Below, piece after piece: positions 53,612-63,703 of a stretch of DNA of 64,000 bases. Within the stretch, counting starts at the first letter, position 1; each line of letters starts with the position of its first letter. Below the pieces are notes generated by a model. It made no database searches. It had not been told where the DNA came from and saw only the letters and a program-made list of their open reading frames with translations. The translations under genes and the position numbers were made by a program. Origin of the DNA: Rhodospirillales bacterium (GTDB lineage Bacteria > Pseudomonadota > Alphaproteobacteria > Rhodospirillales > Defluviicoccaceae); contig JADJRE010000006.1 in NCBI GenBank assembly GCA_016712375.1, forward strand, positions 147,432-211,431. The letters run 5' to 3'.

Positions 53612-54297
53612 TCGCCGACCTCACGTCTCCCAATTTCGACCAGCGGCCGCCCGGCACCGAAATCGACATGCTGGTGCTGCATTACACCTGTATGCGGAGC
53701 GCGGCCGAAGCGCTGGCCCGGCTGACTGATCCGGAAGCGAAGGTCAGCGCCCACTATCTCGTCGAAGAAGACGGCACCGTCGTCCGCCTGGTCGACGAGG
53801 AAATGCGCGCCTGGCACGCCGGCGTCGCCTTCTGGCGCGGCGCCACCGACATCAACGCGCGTTCGATCGGCATCGAGTTGGTCAATCCAGGGCACGAGTT
53901 CGGCTACCGCGAGTTCCCGCGCGAGCAGATGGCGGGTCTGGTCGATCTGGCGCTCGGCATCCTCTCCCGCTGGCCGATCCCGCCCCGCAACGTCGTCGGC
54001 CACGCCGACGTCGCACCGCGCCGCAAGCTGGATCCCGGCGAGTTGTTCGACTGGCATCGCCTGGCGCGTGCCGGAATTGGCCTATGGCCTGTCGAAGCCG
54101 AAGACTGCGTGATGGACGAGGACGCGATACGCGCGATGCTGACCGAGATCGGATATGAGACCGACGACTTCTTCGCCACGCTCAAGGCGTTCCAGCGCCA
54201 CTGGCGACCGGCGCGCGTCAACGGCCGCATCGACTGGGAGACGGCACGGCTGGCGGGCGGACTGTGCGCTTTGCTCTCGGGTGGTGCCGCCGGCTGA
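53608..54297 (+). CDS. N-acetylmuramoyl-L-alanine amidase with peptidoglycan-binding domain
   Basis: A 229-residue amidase_2 (AmpD/AmiD-like) zinc enzyme that cuts the bond between MurNAc and the stem peptide. Zinc ligands lie in LVLHYTCM and GHADVAPRRKLDPG; SAHYLVEEDGTVVRLV and HAGVAFWRG are typical. A helical peptidoglycan-binding domain occupies the last about 65 residues, as in AmiD. No signal peptide is seen, so a cytoplasmic recycling role like AmpD is possible. Which of the two it is cannot be settled here. Confidence 0.88.
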   Translation: MIADLTSPNFDQRPPGTEIDMLVLHYTCMRSAAEALARLTDPEAKVSAHYLVEEDGTVVRLVDEEMRAWHAGVAFWRGATDINARSIGIELVNPGHEFGYREFPREQMAGLVDLALGILSRWPIPPRNVVGHADVAPRRKLDPGELFDWHRLARAGIGLWPVEAEDCVMDEDAIRAMLTEIGYETDDFFATLKAFQRHWRPARVNGRIDWETARLAGGLCALLSGGAAG

Positions 54298-54387
54298 GCG
54301 CAATCCCCTCCCCCGTCTCAACAGCCTTTTGTTTGGCCATCGGACAAACCATCTGTTTGGCAACAACTTGCTGGAACGGAAGCAGTT

Positions 54388-55092
54388 ATGATCGACCTGC
54401 ACTTCTGGCCGACGCCGAACGGCCACAAGATCACAATGTTCCTGGAGGAAGCGACCCTCGACTACCGCATCGTGCCGGTCGACATCGGCAAGGGCGAACA
54501 GTTTCGCCCTGAGTTCCTTGCAATCTCCCCAAACAACCGGATGCCGGCAATTGTCGATCATGACCCGGCCGACGGCGGTGCGCCGATCTCGGTGTTCGAG
54601 TCCGGCGCCATCCTTATCTACCTCGCCGATAAAACCGGGCAGTACCTGCCGGCCGAAACGCGGGCGCGCAAGACAGTGCTGGAGTGGCTGTTCTGGCAGG
54701 TCGGTGGGCTCGGCCCGATGGCGGGGCAAAATCACCACTTTGTGCAGTACGCGCCCGAGAAGATCACCTATGCGGTCGATCGGTACGTCGCTGAAACCAA
54801 TCGGCTGTACGGCGTGCTCGACCGCCGGCTGCAGGGCCGTGCTTTCATCGCTGGTGACGCCTACAGCATTGCCGACATGGCGTGCTACCCGTGGATCGTG
54901 CCATGGAAACGGCAGCAGCAGACCCTGGACGACTTCCCCGACCTGCGCCGCTGGTTCGAGGCCGTACGCCAGCGGCCGGCGACGCTGCGCGCCTACGAGA
55001 AAGGTCAGGCGGTTTCGGACCAGCCGGTGGTCGACGAAAACAGCAGGAAGCTCCTGTTCGGACAAACTGCGGCATCGATAACGCCGGGCTGA
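54388..55092 (+). CDS. Glutathione S-transferase family protein (YghU/YfcG-like)
   Basis: A 234-residue GST. The thioredoxin-fold N-terminus (LHFWPTPNGHKITMFLEE, NNRMPAIVDHDP, VFESGAILIYLADK) and helical C-terminus (FWQVGGLGPMAGQNHHF, SIADMACYPWI) match the Nu-class disulfide-bond reductases such as YfcG and YghU. It probably reduces disulfides with glutathione. The 90 bases upstream hold a GTTTG/CAAAC inverted repeat that may be an operator. Confidence 0.9.
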   Translation: MIDLHFWPTPNGHKITMFLEEATLDYRIVPVDIGKGEQFRPEFLAISPNNRMPAIVDHDPADGGAPISVFESGAILIYLADKTGQYLPAETRARKTVLEWLFWQVGGLGPMAGQNHHFVQYAPEKITYAVDRYVAETNRLYGVLDRRLQGRAFIAGDAYSIADMACYPWIVPWKRQQQTLDDFPDLRRWFEAVRQRPATLRAYEKGQAVSDQPVVDENSRKLLFGQTAASITPG

Positions 55093-55251
55093 CTCGGTCG
55101 TAAAGCGCGGCCAGTGCTGGGCGCCTGTTCATTCTGCTATCGCATCGACGACGACAGGATGGCGCCCGGCTGCTCTTTTGCGACCCCTCGACCGGATAGC
55201 TTCACAGGTGATGCTCGGATACTCTTGCCTTAACAGGGAGCATCCCCCGCA

Positions 55252-57002
55252 GTGCGCCGCCTCGCCGCCATACTTGCCGTCGACGTTGTTGGTTACTCGC
55301 GCCTCATGTCCGAGGACGAGCAAAGGACTTATGCTCATTACCGGGCACTGCATGAGGAAATCAACAAGCCTGTCGTTGACCAGCACCGGGGGCGCGTCGT
55401 CAAGCTCACCGGAGATGGCTTCCTGGCTGAATTTCGCAGCGTCATCGACGCGGTGGAGTGCGCGGTCGCACTGCAGCAAAGCTGGAGCGATAGCGAGCGG
55501 AAGCTGCCGCAAGAGCAACGCCTCGTTTTTCGGGCAGGCATAAACCTTGGCGACGTTATCGTGGAAGACGATGACCTCTACGGGGATGGGGTGAATCTGG
55601 CAGTTCGCTTGGAGGGATTGGCCGAACCTGGCGGGATCTGCCTTTCAGCGGACGCGTATCGCCAAGTGCGGAACAAGATCGACGCCCGCTTCGAGGATTT
55701 GGGTGAACGGGTCGTCAAGAATATCGCGGAGCCCGTGCACGCTACCGTATTGATCTGGGGCCAGCACCGTTGCCTCGGGTAGGAGATAGAAGCCCGGCAC
55801 TGATACTTCCCGACAAGCCTTCGATTGCTGTATTGCCCTTCAAGAGCATGAGCGATACGCCCGATAAAGATTACTTCGCTGATGGTTTGGCACAGGACAT
55901 TATCACGGAGCTTTCGCGCGAGCCCGACCTGTTCGTCATCGCGCATCACTCCACTCTTGTTTACAAGGACAGCCCCAAAGACATTCAAACGATCGGTCAG
56001 GATCTTGGTGTGCGCTACGTCCTTGAAGGGACGGTCCGCAGAACCAGCAATCGCATCCGCGTAACGGCGCAGCTGCGCGATGCCATGACCAACGGCAGCA
56101 TCTGGGCCGAGCGCTATGACCGATCGCTTGAGGACGTCTTTGAGGTCCAGAATGAGTTGACCGGCGCCATCTACAGCACGCTGCTGAAGAAGCTTGTCGA
56201 TATCGGCTTTGAACAGAGTGCTCGCAAGAAACCCGCGGATCTGGGAGCGTATGGTCACGTCCTGCATTCCGTGGGGCTGATATTTCGTATGACCCGCGCG
56301 AACATCAAAGCCGCGGTTGACGCCGCCGAAGCTGCTCTCGCCATCGATCCGTCCTACTCGCGAGCGCATACGGCATTAGCCCATGCTTACCTGCATCGGG
56401 CTTTACTGGGTCAGACAGAAGATACGAGAGAGGACCTGGAAAGGGCTCGTGCGGAAGCACTGAAGGCCATCGAGGCTGATCGCGACGACTATTGGGGCTA
56501 TGGCGTGCTTGGTGGTGCTGAGCTTTGGATGGGTCATCACGAGCGCGCCGAGTCGGCGCTCGAGCGCGCTATATTACTCGGCCCGAACAGCGCGGATATG
56601 CGCGCCTTGAACGCGCTGGTGCTGAACTTCATTGGTCGTCCGGCAGAGGGCTTGGCGGAGATCAACTTGGCCGTGCGGCTGAACCCAAGGCATCCCGATT
56701 GGTATCTGCCGATCTGGGCCCGTGCGCTTTTCCTTCTGGGCCGTCATCTGGATGCGGTCGCGGTGTTCCATCGGCTCGTCGGGTCGAGGACGGAACCGCC
56801 GCCAATCCCGAGTTTCTTGTTGATGATCGCTACCTATATGGCGATCGATCGGTTGAACGAAGCTCGTGATCTTGTGCTGGCCCTGCTGCAGGTGAGCCCC
56901 GACTTTGATCTGGCGCGCGTGCCGCAGTTCGCCGCGTTCAAGAAACAAGAAACGCTTGATCGTTTCCTAGAATTACTTCGCCAGGCGGGAGTGCCACAGT
57001 AG
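55252..57002 (+). CDS. Adenylate/guanylate cyclase-TPR signalling protein (one frame break)
   Basis: After repair a 583-residue protein in three parts: a class III nucleotide cyclase domain (residues about 1-165, with LAVDVVGYSRLM and KLTGDGFLAEF carrying the metal Asp residues), a TolB-like region (from LPDKPSIAVLPFKSM, about 185-300), and TPR-type helical repeats to the end. Such proteins are common in alphaproteobacteria and probably make cAMP in response to an unknown signal. One base is missing between 55742 and 55743; restoring it rejoins AEPVHAYRIDLGPAPLP. The start is a GTG after AGGGAG. Confidence 0.87.
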
Positions 57003-57031
57003 TTATCGTCGCCGATAGCGACTCCAGGTGC

Positions 57032-57613
57032 TCAGCGGCCGGGTGTCGTTCGCTGGTCCGTCAGGCGGGCTTGCAAGCTTTGAATCTCTTCGAGATTCTT
57101 TATCAACAGCGCGCGACCTTGCTCGGCGTGTTTCTTCAGAGCTTCGTTCCGACCGGCACGTTCTTCCATAGAGTAAATGGCGACCAGCTTCTTGTGCCAA
57201 CCCTCCTGTTCAGCGAGAAAGGTCAGGTCGAACTGCGGGCCTGTGTCCTGCAATCGCTGCAGACGGTGAACCGCGTGCGGGTCTTGCTTGTTCGACACCT
57301 GAAGCCCGGCAGAGCGCCCTGCAGCTTCCAGTTCGCGCGCCAGCTTCGTGTAGGATTCAACCATTCTTTGCGACATGGCCTTGAGCTGCGGGTCTTCCGC
57401 CTTCTCGGCACCGAGCTTGCTCGCATCAATTTCGGGAAATAAGAGACCCGGGGCAGTACGCAGAAAATCCTCGTCCTGTGTCTCGGCGCTGGGCAAGGCG
57501 CTGGGTTCGACGCCCGGTTTGGCAGGGCTTGGATTTTCCGCCGCATTGCCGGCGATCGTCAGCATCAATCCCAAGGCAAGCGTAGCAGCCCCTACGGACT
57601 TCGACCCTCTCAT
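57032..57613 (-). CDS. DUF4142 family exported protein
   Basis: A 193-residue protein with a signal peptide (AATLALGLMLTIAGNAA) and an all-helical ferritin-like DUF4142 domain (DPQLKAMSQRMVESYTKLAREL, LEEIQSLQARL at the end). Such proteins are periplasmic or outer-membrane linked and of unknown function. The start at 57613 has GGAGGGA upstream; the open frame extending to 57994 runs antisense through imuA and is rejected. Confidence 0.83.
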   Translation of the reverse strand: MRGSKSVGAATLALGLMLTIAGNAAENPSPAKPGVEPSALPSAETQDEDFLRTAPGLLFPEIDASKLGAEKAEDPQLKAMSQRMVESYTKLARELEAAGRSAGLQVSNKQDPHAVHRLQRLQDTGPQFDLTFLAEQEGWHKKLVAIYSMEERAGRNEALKKHAEQGRALLIKNLEEIQSLQARLTDQRTTPGR

Positions 57614-57674
57614 TCCATCCCTCCATTCCTCAATCGCTTCTCCAACGCCCTGGAGATACGGCGTGTTCCGCTTG

Positions 57675-58433
57675 ATGGAATCCCGCTCCCAAGCTGCCAT
57701 TGATACGTTGCGTGCTCGCATTCGGGCGATCGAAGCTGGCGCGCGAACGTCGCGTGGCGTGCTGCCGTTCGGTATCGAGGCGATCGATGAGGTGCTGCCC
57801 GAGGGTGGGCTGGCGCTTGGAGCTCTGCACGAGGTCGCGGGCGGTGGCGCCGGTGCCATCGACGGTGCGGCCGCGGCGCTGTTCGCCGCTGGCATCGTCG
57901 CACGGAGCCCGGGTCCGGTGCTGTGGTGCGTGACCCGGCCGGATCTTTTTGCTCCGGCGCTGGGCCAGGCGGGCCTCGATCCCGACCGGTTCATCTACGC
58001 TGAAGCCGGTGACGACAAGACGGTACTGGCCTGTTTCGAAGAGGGGCTGCGCCATGGCGGGCTGGGTGGAGTGGTGGCAGAGGTGGCGCGCTTGCCGACG
58101 ACCGCCTCGCGGCGGCTGCAACTCGCCGCCGAAACCTCCGGCACCCTCGGGATCGCGCTGCGGCGCTGGCGCCGGCAGACGGAGGCGGCCGACTTCGGGC
58201 AGCCGACGGCTGCGGTGACGCGCTGGCGCATTTCGGCTCTGCCATCGACGGCGCTGCCTGTGCCAGGGATCGGTAGGGCGCGCTGGTTGGTCGAACTCAT
58301 CCGATGCCGCGCCGGAGAATGCGCGGAGTTCGTGCTCGAAGCCTCCGATGAAGAGGGTCGTCTCGCTGTTCCTGCCGACCTGGCCGACCGATCGGCTGCG
58401 TCGCGCAATGGGCGCCTCCGCGCTTCCGCCTGA
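57675..58433 (+). CDS. imuA: Mutasome accessory protein ImuA
   Basis: A 252-residue RecA/SulA-related protein that works with ImuB and DnaE2 in damage-induced mutagenesis. GVLPFGIEAIDEVLPEGGLALGALHEV resembles the RecA N-terminal core, with a degenerate nucleotide site. The start is placed at the ATG at 57675. Its last 86 bases overlap imuB. No clear alphaproteobacterial LexA box (GTTC-N7-GTTC) was found in the 60 bases before it, so SOS control is expected from the family but not shown. Confidence 0.88.
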   Translation: MESRSQAAIDTLRARIRAIEAGARTSRGVLPFGIEAIDEVLPEGGLALGALHEVAGGGAGAIDGAAAALFAAGIVARSPGPVLWCVTRPDLFAPALGQAGLDPDRFIYAEAGDDKTVLACFEEGLRHGGLGGVVAEVARLPTTASRRLQLAAETSGTLGIALRRWRRQTEAADFGQPTAAVTRWRISALPSTALPVPGIGRARWLVELIRCRAGECAEFVLEASDEEGRLAVPADLADRSAASRNGRLRASA

Positions 58434-59871
58434 GGTGCCGCTGGTCCTGATCGGGCGGGACGGACGTCGTAGCGTCGTCCAGGCGGCCGATGACGCGGCG
58501 CAGCGTCTCGGCCTGCAGGCTGGGATGGCTGCCACCCAGGCCCACGCCCTCGTTCCCCGACTGCGCACCTATGAAGCCGAGCCGGCCGCCGACGCTTCCG
58601 GCCTCGACCGACTGGCGCTGTGGGCGCTGAAGCAGTATTCGCCGGTGGTCGCCGCCGACCCGCCGGATGGCCTCGTCATCGACGCCAGTGGCGCCTCGCA
58701 TCTCAAGGGTGGCGAAGCGGCGATGCTTGTCGATCTCACCGATCGCCTAGCGGCCGCCGGCGTGCGGGCAAGGGCTGCCATGGCGGGGACGCGCGGCGCC
58801 GCGCATGCGCTCGCCCGCTATCGCGCCCGTCCGACGCTAGTGGTTGCCGGCGACGCGACGGGGGCGGCGGTCGCCGATCTGCCGATCGCGGCCTTGCGGC
58901 TTTCGCCGGATCTCGTCACTGGCCTCGCGCGCATGGGGTTCGAGCGCATCGGCGAACTGGAGGCACAGCCGCGGGCGCCGCTGGCGCTGCGGTTTGGACC
59001 CGAGGTCGGCCGACGGCTCGATCAGGCGTTCGGCCGGTTGTTCGAGCCGATCACGCCGGTCGCTGTGCCCGAACGGATCGAAGCTCGGCGCAATTTCGCC
59101 GAGCCTATCGGCGCCGCGGAAACCATCGCTCGTTACATCGGCGTACTTGTCACCGACCTCTGCTTTACGCTGGAAAACCGTGGCCTGGGCGCGCGACGCC
59201 TTGACCTTCTTTGCCACCGTGTCGACAACCGCATCGAGGCTGTTCGCATCGGCACGGCGAAGCCGGCGCGCGACGTCAAGCGGCTGACCCGGCTGCTCGG
59301 CGAGCGGATCGAGACCATTGACCCCGGGTTCGGCATCGAGCGGATGACTCTTTCCGCGCCGATCGTCGAGCGGCTCGACTACCGCCCGGCGGCGACGAGC
59401 CTGAGCGATCCGGCGCTGCCGGAGGTGGCCGGGCTGATCGACACGCTCGCCAACCGCGTCGGGGCCGACCGGCTCTACCGCTTCGCCGCCGTCGAAAGCG
59501 ACGTTCCCGAACGCTCGATCCGCAAGATTGCACCGCTTTCAGCGCCCACTCAGGGCCGGTGGCCGCTCCATTGGCCACGGCCTACGCGCCTGCTGTCGCC
59601 GCCGGAAGCGATCGAGACGCTGGCGCTGCTCCCCGATCATCCGCCGGTGCATTTCACCTGGCGCGGGATCAGGCGCCGGGTGACGCGCGCGGACGGACCG
59701 GAACGTATTCACGGCGAATGGATACGCAGTGATGCCGAGATATTCGCGGTACGGGATTACTTCCAGGTTGAGGATGAAGCGGGCGAGCGCTTCTGGCTCT
59801 TCCGGACCGGCGACGGCGAGAATCCCGCGTCGGGATCGTTTTGCTGGTTCCTGCACGGTATCTTCGCATGA
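58348..59871 (+). CDS. imuB: Y-family polymerase-like protein ImuB
   Basis: A 507-residue Y-family homologue lacking catalytic activity in characterised cases. It begins KRVVSLFLPTWPTDRL, with the first metal Asp replaced, and contains the finger-type ALWALKQYSPVVAADPPDGL and a helix-hairpin region (LVTGLARMGFERIGEL). It acts as adaptor between DnaE2 and the beta clamp. It overlaps imuA by 86 bases and dnaE2 by ATGA, so the three proteins are made together. Confidence 0.92.
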   Translation: MKRVVSLFLPTWPTDRLRRAMGASALPPEVPLVLIGRDGRRSVVQAADDAAQRLGLQAGMAATQAHALVPRLRTYEAEPAADASGLDRLALWALKQYSPVVAADPPDGLVIDASGASHLKGGEAAMLVDLTDRLAAAGVRARAAMAGTRGAAHALARYRARPTLVVAGDATGAAVADLPIAALRLSPDLVTGLARMGFERIGELEAQPRAPLALRFGPEVGRRLDQAFGRLFEPITPVAVPERIEARRNFAEPIGAAETIARYIGVLVTDLCFTLENRGLGARRLDLLCHRVDNRIEAVRIGTAKPARDVKRLTRLLGERIETIDPGFGIERMTLSAPIVERLDYRPAATSLSDPALPEVAGLIDTLANRVGADRLYRFAAVESDVPERSIRKIAPLSAPTQGRWPLHWPRPTRLLSPPEAIETLALLPDHPPVHFTWRGIRRRVTRADGPERIHGEWIRSDAEIFAVRDYFQVEDEAGERFWLFRTGDGENPASGSFCWFLHGIFA

Positions 59872-62800
59872 GATTTGCCGAGCTGCAGTGCGCCTCGCAC
59901 TTCTCATTCCTGCGCGGCGCGAGTTCCTGCGAGGAGCTGTTCATCCAGGCCGCCGCAAGCGGCATCGAGGCGTTGGCGATCACCGATCGCAGCGGCCTCG
60001 CCGGCGTCGTCCGCGCTCACGAAGCCGCCAAGGCAACCGGCGTCCGGCTGGTCATCAGCTGCAGCCTCGATCTGACTGACGGTGCGTCGGTCCTGGTCTA
60101 TCCAACCGACCGTCCGGCCTACGCCCGGCTGTGCCGGCTGCTGTCGCTCGGCAAGCGGCGCGGCGGCAAGGCCAAATGCATCCTCGCCTGGGAAGACATC
60201 GCCCTCTACGCCGAGGGCCTGATCGGCGTGCTGGTCCCGAACATGGCGGATGCGGCCTGCGCCGCCCAGCTCCGGCGCTTGGCGGAGATCTTCGGCGACC
60301 GGGCGTACCTTGCGATGACGATCCGCCGCCGGCCGGGCGACCAGCTTCGCCTGCACCAGCTCGCGAATCTTGCCTCCCAGGCGGGGGTACGCAGCGTGGT
60401 CACCGGCGACGTGCTCTTCCATCATCCGTCGCGGCGCATCCTGCAGGGAGGTTGTCACCTGCATCCGCCGAGGCTGCAGCATCGACGACTTGGGCTTTCG
60501 CCGCGAACGATCCGGCGACCGGCACCTGAAGTCCGCGGCGGAAATGCACCGGCTGTTCGCCCGCTATCCGGAAGCGCTCGCCCGGACACTGGAGATCGTC
60601 GAGCGTTGCCGCTTCGGCCTTGACGAACTGGTCTATCAATATCCGGACGAGGCGACGATTCCTGGCCTGACGCCGCAACAGGCCTTGGAACAGCTGACCT
60701 GGGAGGGTGCCGAGCGGCGCTGGCCGGAGGGCATGCCGGATAAGGTCCGGCGCCTGCTGCGCCATGAGCTGACGCTGATCGAGCAACTCGGCTACGCGCC
60801 GTACTTTCTCACCGTGAACGCGATCGTGCGGTTCGCCCGCTCGCGCGACATCCTTTGCCAGGGAAGAGGCTCGGCGGCCAATTCGGCGGTCTGCTACGTG
60901 CTCGGCATCACCTCGATCGATCCCGGGCGCAACGACTTGTTGTTCGAGCGCTTCGTCAGCCAGGAGCGCAAGGAGCCGCCCGACATCGACGTCGATTTCG
61001 AGCACGAGCGGCGCGAGATCGTCATGCAGTGGGTCTTCGACACCTATGGCCGCGACCACAGCGCGCTGTGCTCGACGGTGATCCGCTACCGGGCGCGCGG
61101 GCTCCGGGACGTCGGCAAGGCGCTTGGCCTGTCCGAGGACCTGATCAAGATGCTGTCGTCGCAGGTGTGGAGTTGGAGCAACGAAGGGGTCGAGCCGAAG
61201 CACGCCGAGGGCTGAACCTCAATCTCGCCGACCGCCGCCTGCGGCTGGCGCTTGATCTCGCGCGCCAGCTGATCGGCACACCGCATCACCTGTCGCAGCA
61301 CCCCGGTGGGTTCGTCCTGACCCGCGACCGGCTGGACGAACTGGTGCCGCTCGAGCCGGCGGCAATGAAGGACCGCCAGGTGATCGAGTGGGACAAGGAC
61401 GACATCGACGCGCTCAAGTTCATGAAGGTCGATTGCCTGGCGCTGGGGATGCTCTCCTGCATGAAGCGCGCCTTTGATCTCCTGGCGGAGCACAAGGGGA
61501 TCCGAGCTCGACCTCGCCACCATTCCGCCCGAGGACCCTCGCACCTACGCGATGATCCGCAAGGCAGATACGCTCGGCGTCTTCCAGATCGAGAGCCGGG
61601 CGCAGATGGCGATGCTGCCGCGGATCAAGCCACGCACCTTCTACGACCTGGTGATCGAGGTGGCGATCGTCCGGCCGGGGCCGATCCAGGGGGACATGGT
61701 GCATCCCTACCTGCGCCGGCGCGAGGGCAAGGAGCCGGTCGAGTATCCCAGCCCAGCGCTGGAAAAGGTGCTCGGCAAGACGCTCGGCGTGCCGCTGTTC
61801 CAGGAACAGGCGATGCGCGTGGCGATCGAATGCGCCGGGTTCACCGCCAGCGAGGCCGACCAGTTGCGCCGCGCCATGGCGACATTCAAATTCACCGGCG
61901 GCGTCAGCCACTTCAAGGGCAAGCTCGTCAGCGGCATGGTCGACCGCGGCTACACGCCAGAGTTCGCCGATCGCACCTTCAGCCAGATCGAGGGCTTCGG
62001 CAGCTATGGTTTTCCGGAAAGCCATGCAGCCTCTTTCGCCCTGATCGCCTACGCTTCGTCATGGATGAAGTGCTGGCATCCGGAGATATTCTGCGCGGCG
62101 CTGCTCAACGCCCAGCCGATGGGCTTCTACGCTCCGGCGCAGATCGTCCGCGACGCCCGCGACCATGGCGTCGAGGTCAGGCCGGTCTGCGTCAACCGCT
62201 CGCGCTGGGACTGCACCTTGGAGCCGATCGACGAAAGCCGGTTCGCCGTCCGGCTCGGAATGCGCATGGTCCGCGGCCTTGCCGACGCCGATGCCGCGAA
62301 GCTGGTGGTGGCCCGCGCCGACGAGCCATTCGCCGGCATCGACGACCTGTGGCGCCGCACCGCGGTGCCGATTGTGAGCCTCGTCCACCTCGCCGAGGCG
62401 GACGCCTTCCGGCCCGCCTTGGGGCTCGCGCGGCGTGAGGCGCTGTGGGCGATCCGGGCGCTTCGTGATGAGCCGCTTCCCCTGTTCGCCGCCGCGGCGG
62501 CGCGCGCGAAAGCCGCCGTGCCGGAGATCGATGAGCCGGCGGTGATGCTGACGCCGATGACCGCGGGCCGCGAGGTGACGGAGGATTACAACCACGTCGG
62601 TCTGACGCTGCGCCAGCATCCCGTCTCGTTCCTGCGACAGGACCTGACCCGACGCAAGGTGATGACATGTGCCGACGCCGCCACGGCGCGGGACGGCCGA
62701 TCGGTGCGGGTCGCCGGCCTGGTGTTGGTCCGGCAGAAACCAGGCAGCGCCAAGGGCGTCCTGTTCGTCACTATCGAGGACGAGAGCGGCGTCGCCAACC

Positions 62801-63120
62801 TGGTGATCTGGCCGGCGCTGTTCGAGCGGCAGAGGCGGGTGATCCTCACCGCCGGAATGCTGGCGGTCGATGGCCGCATCCAGCGGGAAGGCGAGGTCGT
62901 GCATGTCATCGCCTCCCGATTGCACGACCTGTCCAAGGCATTGGCCGGCGTCGGCGATCGCGGTGGAGCATTCCCGCTGCCGCACGGCCGCGGCGACGAA
63001 GCTCATCACACCGTGCCGGGCCCCGATCAGCGAACACCACGCACGCCGAAGCCGCGCGATATCTACGTCCGTGATCTGTCCGTGCGGTCGATCAAGGTGA
63101 GAGCACGGGATTTTCGCTAA
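59868..63120 (+). CDS. dnaE2: Error-prone DNA polymerase DnaE2 (three frame breaks)
   Basis: A 1,083-residue C-family polymerase (also called ImuC) for translesion synthesis. The N-terminal PHP domain starts FAELQCASHFSFLRGAS. Palm motifs CQGRGSAANSAVCYVLGI and PPDIDVDFEHERRE carry the catalytic aspartates; FQEQAMRVAIECAGF, the GFGSYGFPESHAASFA loop and a C-terminal OB fold follow. Breaks: one extra G at 60446-60448 (before EVVTCIRRGCSIDD), one base missing at 61209-61211 (before LNLADRRL), one extra C at 61502-61503 (before ELDLATIPPEDPR). It is non-essential, so real mutation is possible, but the indel type matches errors across the window. Confidence 0.92.
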
Positions 63121-63209
63121 AGCCAGCGAGGACATGGCCACTGACGGCCACCTCACTTCGCCAGCGCCCCTAACCCATGGTCGAGGTTTTTGAGTGCCGG
63201 ATGTGCCGG

Positions 63210-63238
63210 TTGCACTTGTGGGTGAGCGAGACTAAAGA
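63210..63238 (+). promoter_or_regulatory. Candidate promoter of the cupin gene
   Basis: TTGCAC and TAAAGA are separated by 17 bases, 61 bases before the cupin ATG. The match to a sigma-70-type promoter is moderate. The 178-base gap between dnaE2 and the cupin gene fits an independent promoter. Confidence 0.35.
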
Positions 63239-63298
63239 CATCATGTAGCCGCATTCAACTCTCGGCCGCTTGTTACTGGCCAATCCGGAGGTAGTGCA

Positions 63299-63694
63299 AT
63301 GAAAGGTTTTGTCGGAAACATTGAGCAGCTGACCAAAGAAAATAAGGACTATCGCCAAGTCATCTACACGGGCAAGAACATACAGCTCGTCTTGATGGCT
63401 ATCCAGCCGGGCAGTGAAATCGGCGAGGAGGTGCATGAAGAACATGACCAGTTCTTCCGCGTCGAAGAAGGCACGGGTGAAGTCTGGATCGACGGCAAGC
63501 GATCAAAGATCGAGGATGACGATGCGATCATCGTCCCTGCCGGAGCCCGTCACAACGTCGTAAACACCGGCGGCAAGCTCCTGCAGCTCTACACGCTCTA
63601 CGCTCCACCCGAGCATCGCGATGGCACTGTGCATGCAACGAAGGCTGATGCGGAGGGAAAAGAGGAGCATTTCGACGGCAAGACCAGTGAGTAA
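63299..63694 (+). CDS. Cupin domain protein
   Basis: A 131-residue single-domain cupin. The first metal motif is in EVHEEHDQFFRVEEGTGEVWIDG and the second in PAGARHNVVNTG; together they supply His/Glu ligands for a metal. The end is a charged tail (KADAEGKEEHFDGKTSE). Small cupins of this kind bind metals or sugars; no reaction can be assigned. A GGAGG ribosome site precedes the ATG. Confidence 0.86.
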   Translation: MKGFVGNIEQLTKENKDYRQVIYTGKNIQLVLMAIQPGSEIGEEVHEEHDQFFRVEEGTGEVWIDGKRSKIEDDDAIIVPAGARHNVVNTGGKLLQLYTLYAPPEHRDGTVHATKADAEGKEEHFDGKTSE

Positions 63695-63703
63695 GCTGCA
63701 GCG

